Positions 59,150 to 64,000 of a DNA stretch of 64,000 bases are shown piece after piece (positions within the stretch are counted from its first letter, which is position 1; every line of letters begins with the position of its first letter). The stretch comes from Spinacia oleracea (Eukaryota > Streptophyta > Magnoliopsida > Caryophyllales > Amaranthaceae). The notes below the pieces were generated by a model, which ran no database searches, had not been told where the DNA came from, and saw only the letters and a list, made by a program, of their open reading frames with translations. The stretch is from NCBI RefSeq assembly GCF_020520425.1, contig NC_079487.1:125324385-125388384 (forward strand). Direction: 5' to 3'. Position numbers and translations under genes: made by a program.

Positions 59150-59311
59150 TGTTAAGATATGTTAAGATATTAGATATTATTTTGTGAATATTCTGTAGAG
59201 TCCTAACTATGGTAAGTTACCTAATGTGTACCTAGGGTTTAGGTAACTGAGTTGTACTATATATACGTGTGTTATTAATGAGAATGATACGAGATTACAC
59301 AATATTTGACA
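59150..59311 (+). repeat. 5' LTR of the copia element
   Basis: 162 bp from TGTTAAGATATGTTAAG to ...TTTGACA, short for a plant copia LTR. The first bases are a tandem TGTTAAGATA. A TATATATA box is at 59258-59265. Confidence 0.88.
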
Positions 59312-59329
59312 TGGTATCATGAGCCTAGG
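59312..59329 (+). other. Primer-binding site of the copia element
   Basis: TGGTATCATGAGCC directly follows the LTR. It resembles the complement of initiator tRNA-Met (TGGTATCAGAGC) with one extra base. Confidence 0.75.
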
Positions 59330-59453
59330 TTAAAAACCCTAGATTTTTTTTTCCGCAAGAAATTTGAGAGAGTGTAGCCGAGTATTGAGAACAGCGACTT
59401 TCTTCGCTTGTTGAGTATTGAGATCAGGAGTTAACAATTCCTTAAGTATCACC

Positions 59454-62400
59454 ATGAGTTCCGATGAGGAGGCACCACCAAAGGTCATCGCCGCCGCCGT
59501 CGACCTAGACTACTATCTCGGGTCAGGCGACGGCCCCGGTATTGTTATCACCCCTGTGAAACTAAGAGGAGCATCGAACTACGATGAATGGGCCAAAGCC
59601 GTTCGTCGCTCGATGATTTCAAAATTCAAATTTGGATTTCTTGACGGTTCTGTGAAGGAACCCATTATGGACGAGACGAAGATGAAACATTGGATTGCGG
59701 TCAATTCGATGGTGGTGTCTTGGATCACAAACACCATTGACGAGAGTTTGCGTTCGAATCTGGAGGACTTTGATATTGCTCACGAGTTGTGGAGTCATTT
59801 GAGGACGCGGTACTGCGTCGTGTCGGGCACCAGGGTCTGCCATATTAAGATGGCTCTGAGTGGTTGCAAGCAGGGCACGTCTGAGGGCGTCATGGAGTAC
59901 TATGGCCGCTTGTCGAAGGTATGGAAGGAGTACGTACAGTATGCACGAGTTCCCAGGTGTGTATGTGCGGGTTGTACGTGTAATATAGCGAAGCAGGTGG
60001 GGGACATTCACGATGAAGATCGTCTGCACTATTTCCTAATTGGCCTGGATGATCACTATGAAGCCATTCGTGCACAACTGTTAGCACGATCTCCGTTGCC
60101 AGGACTCGACGAGGCGTACCAGACGGTTATGAATACCGAGACCATGCGCGCCAAGGCTGCGAGAGGTCCGGAGAGTGTCATGGCGTTCAAGGTCGAGACT
60201 AAGGCTCGGTCGAGGTCGGGAGATGTCAGTGGCATATTTTGTGGTCATTGCAATCGTGAGGGTCATGAGGAAGAAACTTGTTATCAGCTGATTGGATTTC
60301 CTGAATGGTGGGATGAGAAGAAACGAGGTGGACGAGGGCCTGGTCGAGGAGGCAGGACGTCGATTAGAGGAGGCAGAGTAGCTCGTGGGGCAGCGTCGTC
60401 GACCAGTGGTGTCGCTCGTGCCAATGCCGTGAGCAATGCCACAGGAGGGGCGACAACCACTGTGACGAGTGGAGACGGATCGCAGGGTGCAGTGACGACA
60501 ACCAATCATGAGCTTGTTGGGGTGACGAAGGAGCAAGTCCAGCAAATAGTTGACATCTTGTCACGACCTTCAAACAAGTTGCAAGGTAATCTTGATTTAC
60601 GATGGATTGTTGACAGTGGGGCATCACGTCATGTGACGGGTGATATTTCAATCCTGAGAAATATCAAGACATCAAGAAATCAACAGGTTGTGTTGCCGGA
60701 CGGTCAACCTGCAAATTCAAACCAATATGGTTCGGTGGTCTTGGAGGATGGTTTCGTGCTCGATAATGTTCTATTTGTGCCTAAATTGAACTGCAATTTA
60801 ATTTCTGTAACTCAATTAAGTGACGAATTACATTGTGCTGCTCAATTTACTAACAAAATGTGTGTTCTTCAGGACCGCTCGACGAGGATGGTGATTGGCG
60901 TAGGTGATCGACAGGAAGGACTATATTTTTTCCGTGGGGCTCCAAAGGTTCGTGTGCTAGCAGTGGAGTGTGTGGTCGACTTGTGGCATCAACGGATGGG
61001 GCATCTGTCGGAAAAAGTGTTGCAGTTACTTCCTCAAGTGAGTCATAAGATTAGGAAGAATAAAACAATTTGTGATGTATGTCCGCGGGCGAGACAATGT
61101 AGGGAGAGTTTTCCAATTAGTGTTAGTCGTGCTAGTCGCACATTTGAATTGGTTCATCTTGATTTATGGGGACCCTACAAGACTCCCTCGTCTTGTGGGG
61201 CAAAGTATTTTTTTACCATTGTTGACGATTATTCTAGAGGTGTGTGGATTTATTTACTGAGTAATAAAATGGAAGTTGCATCGACATTTCTTAATTTTGT
61301 TGCCATGATTAAGTGTCAGTTTAATAGATCCCTTCGAGTAGTACGCAGTGATAATGGTACTGAATTCAATTGCTTACAAAATTATTTTCGTCAACATGGG
61401 ATTCTGTTTGAGTCGTCGTGTGTTGGGACGCCTCAACAAAATGGGAGAGTCGAGAGAAAACACCAACATATTTTGAATGTTGGGAGGGCGTTACGTTTTC
61501 AAGGAAATCTTCCAATAAAATTTTGGGGGGAATGTATTTTGGCCGCCTGTTACTTGATAAACCGTACACCTACCCCGATCCTTGACAATAAAACACCTTA
61601 TGAGATGTTGTTTGGTAAACCACCATCGTATGTGCCTATCCGCGTGTTTGGGTGTCTGTGTTATGCATATAATCTCCGGTGTAAAGGGGATAAGTTTGAG
61701 TCTCGGAGTCGCCGATGTGTGTTTTTGGGTTATCCGTTTGGCAGGAAGGGATGGCAACTTTATGATCTAGAGACACATGAGTTCTTCGTCTCACGGGATG
61801 TCAAGTTTCATGAAGGGACGTTTCCTTTTGTAGATGAATCGGATGTGTTGCCACTGGTGCATGATGGTCATGGGGGGCTTGACCATTGGAGTTTGGATGA
61901 GAGTGGGACTACGGGTCCTGAGACCGTGTCGTCGCGTGCAGGTGATACTGCTGGGGTGTCGCCGCCTACAGGTGATACTGAGGGAGTATTGTCGCATCCG
62001 GGAGCTGATGAGGGGGTGTCATTGACCAGTGGCGACGACAGGGGAGTGTCGTCGCCTGTGAGGGAGGAACAACAACATGACACTCCTAGTCGAGTGGATT
62101 CAGACGTCGTCTCCTCACAGACAGGTGTAGAGGAGACGACGGGTAGTGACGAGAGTGAGACAAGGCAGTGTGTGGAGGATACGGAGTTAGGAAGGGGGAA
62201 GCGTGCGAAGTTTCCGTCGACAAAGCTGAAAGACTGTGTGATACATACAATACGGGAAAAATATAGTACTTCCGACAAAACACCTACGGCGTCATCACTC
62301 TCAGGTACTCCTTATCCTATCACATATTTTGTTAATTATGAGCGTTTTTCGTCAAAGCACAGGCATTATATAGCAGCATTGCAAGAAGGGCAAGTTCCTA

Positions 62401-63929
62401 AGAGTTTTAAACAAGCGATGCAGCATGAGGGGTGGCGTCAGGCAATGGCTGCTGAAATCGACGCGTTGGAGGAACAGGGGACATGGACGTTGGAAAATTT
62501 ACCGGAAGGGAAGAAAGCACTGGGGAGTAAATGGGTGTATACTGAGAAACGTGATGAGGATGGGAATTTGTTGAGACTGAAGGCTCGATTGGTATGTTTA
62601 GGGAATCATCAGGAGGAAGGGTTGGATTATAATGAGACATTTGCTCCCGTCGCGAAGATGGCGACAATTCGAACTTTCCTAGCTGTCGCAGCTGTCAAAC
62701 AGTGGGACGTGCATCAGATGGACGTCCACAATGCGTTCTTGCACGGTGACTTGGAGGAAGAGATCTATATGAAGATTCCTCCTGGATTCCAGAAGAATCA
62801 CTTTGACAAAGTGTGTCGAATGAGAAAGTCGTTGTATGGGTTGAAACAAGCACCTAGATGTTGGTTCCAGAAGTTGTCGACGGCATTGACGCACTATGGA
62901 TTTCGACAGTCGCTGTCCGATTATTCTCTCTTTACTCTGTCTAAAGGTACGTTGCAGCTGAGTGTGCTCATTTATGTGGACGACATGATTATCGCAGGCA
63001 ATAACAAGTTTGCGCTTGAGAGTTTTAAGGCATACTTGAAGGAGTGTTTTAAAATGAAAGACCTCGGGGCTCTGAAGTACTTCCTTGGGTTAGAGGTGGC
63101 ACGAAGTAGTCAAGGGTTCTATGTATGTCAGAGAAAATATGCCCTCGATATCATCTCAGAGGCCGGATTGTTGGGAGCAAAGCCTGTGGACTTTCCCATG
63201 GAACAGAATCATAGGTTGGCATTGGCAGACGGGCCAGACCTGTCGGACGGTGAGCAGTATAGGCGTCTGATCGGACGTCTGGTTTATTTGGCTATCACGC
63301 GACCAGACGTTGCCTACTCTGTACATGTCCTATCTCAATTTATGCAAGCACCAAAGGAGGCACATTGGGAAGCAGCTTTGCGAGTAGTGAGATATTTGAA
63401 GAAGTGTCCGGGTCAAGGTATACTACTTCGGTCGGACAGTGCGTTGCAGTTGGAGGGGTGGTGCGACTCGGATTGGGCAGGGTGTCCAATGACGCGTCGG
63501 TCGGTGACTGGATGGTTTGTGTCACTTGGTATGTCGCCAGTTTCTTGGAAGACCAAGAAACAACATACTGTTTCTCGGTCGTCTGCTGAGGCAGAATATC
63601 GATCGATGGCAGCTCTGACGTGTGAGTTGAAGTGGTTGAAAGAATTACTACGCGACTTGGGGGTGACACACGACCAAGGCATGAGGATGTATTGCGACAG
63701 TCAGTCTGCGTTACATATTGCACAGAATCCGGTGTTCCATGAAAGGACAAAACACATCGAGTCAGATTGTCATTTCATTCGAGATGCAATCAAGGAAGGG
63801 ATCATCAGTCCGTCGTACGTGTCGACGAAGGTTCAGTTAGCAGATATCTTCACCAAAGCGTTGGGGAAGGCGCAATTTGAGTTTTTTTTGAACAAGATGG
63901 GCATTCGAGATCTACATGCTCCACCTTGA
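59454..63929 (+). CDS. Copia gag-pol polyprotein, uninterrupted
   Basis: About 1491 codons from the ATG at 59454; an in-frame ATG at 59418 would add 12 residues. Domains in order, approximate residues: gag capsid (1-240); CCHC zinc knuckle CGHCNREGHEEETC (about 263); aspartic protease WIVDSGAS (about 386); integrase zinc region LWHQRMGH (about 511); integrase core with LDLWGP (about 572), SDNGTEF (about 633) and the RVERK glutamate (about 667); reverse transcriptase from LGSKWVY (about 1024) to YVDD (about 1175); and RNase H with WCDSDWAG (about 1337), ending ADIFTKALG. Between integrase and RT is a low-complexity segment with GDT-x-GV-x-S repeats. No stop or frameshift, so the copy is potentially active. 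The antisense frames over this region are shadows. Confidence 0.95.
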   Translation: MSSDEEAPPKVIAAAVDLDYYLGSGDGPGIVITPVKLRGASNYDEWAKAVRRSMISKFKFGFLDGSVKEPIMDETKMKHWIAVNSMVVSWITNTIDESLRSNLEDFDIAHELWSHLRTRYCVVSGTRVCHIKMALSGCKQGTSEGVMEYYGRLSKVWKEYVQYARVPRCVCAGCTCNIAKQVGDIHDEDRLHYFLIGLDDHYEAIRAQLLARSPLPGLDEAYQTVMNTETMRAKAARGPESVMAFKVETKARSRSGDVSGIFCGHCNREGHEEETCYQLIGFPEWWDEKKRGGRGPGRGGRTSIRGGRVARGAASSTSGVARANAVSNATGGATTTVTSGDGSQGAVTTTNHELVGVTKEQVQQIVDILSRPSNKLQGNLDLRWIVDSGASRHVTGDISILRNIKTSRNQQVVLPDGQPANSNQYGSVVLEDGFVLDNVLFVPKLNCNLISVTQLSDELHCAAQFTNKMCVLQDRSTRMVIGVGDRQEGLYFFRGAPKVRVLAVECVVDLWHQRMGHLSEKVLQLLPQVSHKIRKNKTICDVCPRARQCRESFPISVSRASRTFELVHLDLWGPYKTPSSCGAKYFFTIVDDYSRGVWIYLLSNKMEVASTFLNFVAMIKCQFNRSLRVVRSDNGTEFNCLQNYFRQHGILFESSCVGTPQQNGRVERKHQHILNVGRALRFQGNLPIKFWGECILAACYLINRTPTPILDNKTPYEMLFGKPPSYVPIRVFGCLCYAYNLRCKGDKFESRSRRCVFLGYPFGRKGWQLYDLETHEFFVSRDVKFHEGTFPFVDESDVLPLVHDGHGGLDHWSLDESGTTGPETVSSRAGDTAGVSPPTGDTEGVLSHPGADEGVSLTSGDDRGVSSPVREEQQHDTPSRVDSDVVSSQTGVEETTGSDESETRQCVEDTELGRGKRAKFPSTKLKDCVIHTIREKYSTSDKTPTASSLSGTPYPITYFVNYERFSSKHRHYIAALQEGQVPKSFKQAMQHEGWRQAMAAEIDALEEQGTWTLENLPEGKKALGSKWVYTEKRDEDGNLLRLKARLVCLGNHQEEGLDYNETFAPVAKMATIRTFLAVAAVKQWDVHQMDVHNAFLHGDLEEEIYMKIPPGFQKNHFDKVCRMRKSLYGLKQAPRCWFQKLSTALTHYGFRQSLSDYSLFTLSKGTLQLSVLIYVDDMIIAGNNKFALESFKAYLKECFKMKDLGALKYFLGLEVARSSQGFYVCQRKYALDIISEAGLLGAKPVDFPMEQNHRLALADGPDLSDGEQYRRLIGRLVYLAITRPDVAYSVHVLSQFMQAPKEAHWEAALRVVRYLKKCPGQGILLRSDSALQLEGWCDSDWAGCPMTRRSVTGWFVSLGMSPVSWKTKKQHTVSRSSAEAEYRSMAALTCELKWLKELLRDLGVTHDQGMRMYCDSQSALHIAQNPVFHERTKHIESDCHFIRDAIKEGIISPSYVSTKVQLADIFTKALGKAQFEFFLNKMGIRDLHAPP

Positions 63930-63936
63930 GGGGGGA
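63928..63936 (+). other. Polypurine tract of the copia element
   Basis: GAGGGGGGA lies between the stop codon and the 3' LTR, as expected for plus-strand priming. Confidence 0.8.
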
Positions 63937-64000
63937 TGTTAAGATATGTTAAGATATTAGATATTATTCTGTGAATATTCTGTAGAGTCCTAACTATGGT
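63937..64000 (+). repeat. 3' LTR of the copia element, first 64 bp
   Basis: Matches the start of the 5' LTR except one T/C difference, then the window ends. The right target duplication cannot be checked here. Confidence 0.93.

Larger units (their letters stand above)
59150..64000 (+). mobile_element. Ty1/copia LTR retrotransposon (3' end off window)
   Basis: 5' LTR, tRNA-iMet-like primer site, one long polyprotein frame, polypurine tract and the first 64 bp of the 3' LTR. Domain order gag-protease-integrase-RT-RNase H defines copia. The LTR parts available for comparison differ at one base in 64. It is inserted in the reverse-transcriptase region of a LINE. Confidence 0.95.

Overview
This is nuclear DNA from a flowering plant. 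The genes carry many GT-AG introns, the gaps between them are AT-rich and full of plant transposon families, and both LTR retrotransposons have plant-type primer sites. The protein sequences and the recurring 'tactccgta' motif suggest a core eudicot, perhaps Caryophyllales/Amaranthaceae. That placement is an inference from general resemblance; no search was run.

The first 17 kb is one gene, a 27-exon P4-ATPase phospholipid flippase closest to Arabidopsis ALA3 (+ strand). Every exon joins in phase, giving 1226 codons. Its introns hold a GCGCTT-rich hAT-like element, three Stowaway-type elements and two long C tracts. A repeat-filled gap (17.2-20.9 kb) includes a Mutator-like fold-back MITE and a 570-bp hAT element with a perfect 8-bp target duplication. 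That hAT lies just upstream of the TATA box of an intronless type I MADS-like gene (20.9-22.1 kb), which lacks most of the DNA-binding N-terminus and has a repeated C-terminal half. Two minus-strand genes follow: a secreted protein with a permuted-papain (YiiX/C92-like) active-site layout (7 exons, 526 aa, 23.1-26.7 kb) and a MYND zinc-finger/MSS51-like protein (11 exons, 369 aa, 27.8-36.4 kb).

From 36.5 to 45 kb I see no host gene. The stretch is a collection of nested small DNA transposons: several Stowaway MITEs, a Helitron inside a Stowaway-like element, a hAT MITE and a CACTA MITE.

A nearly intact 11.6-kb Ty3/gypsy element of the Tat type fills 44,958-56,548 on the minus strand. It has 425-bp LTRs with one difference, a GTTCA target duplication, a tRNA-Asp-like primer site, and gag-protease-RT-RNase H-archaeal-type RNase H-integrase broken by one in-frame TAG. 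Between pol and the 3' LTR, on the opposite strand, it carries a six-exon gene of 997 codons related to the 'putative gypsy-type transposon' domain family (PF04195-like) with a coiled-coil tail. All five introns are GT-AG and keep frame. Beside it lies an array of 46-bp tandem repeats. This antisense, intron-bearing cargo gene is the most unusual feature of the window.

The last part (57.8-64 kb) is a degenerate L1-type LINE, interrupted in its reverse-transcriptase region by a Ty1/copia element with a very short (162-bp) LTR and an uninterrupted polyprotein of about 1490 codons. Its 3' LTR runs off the window.
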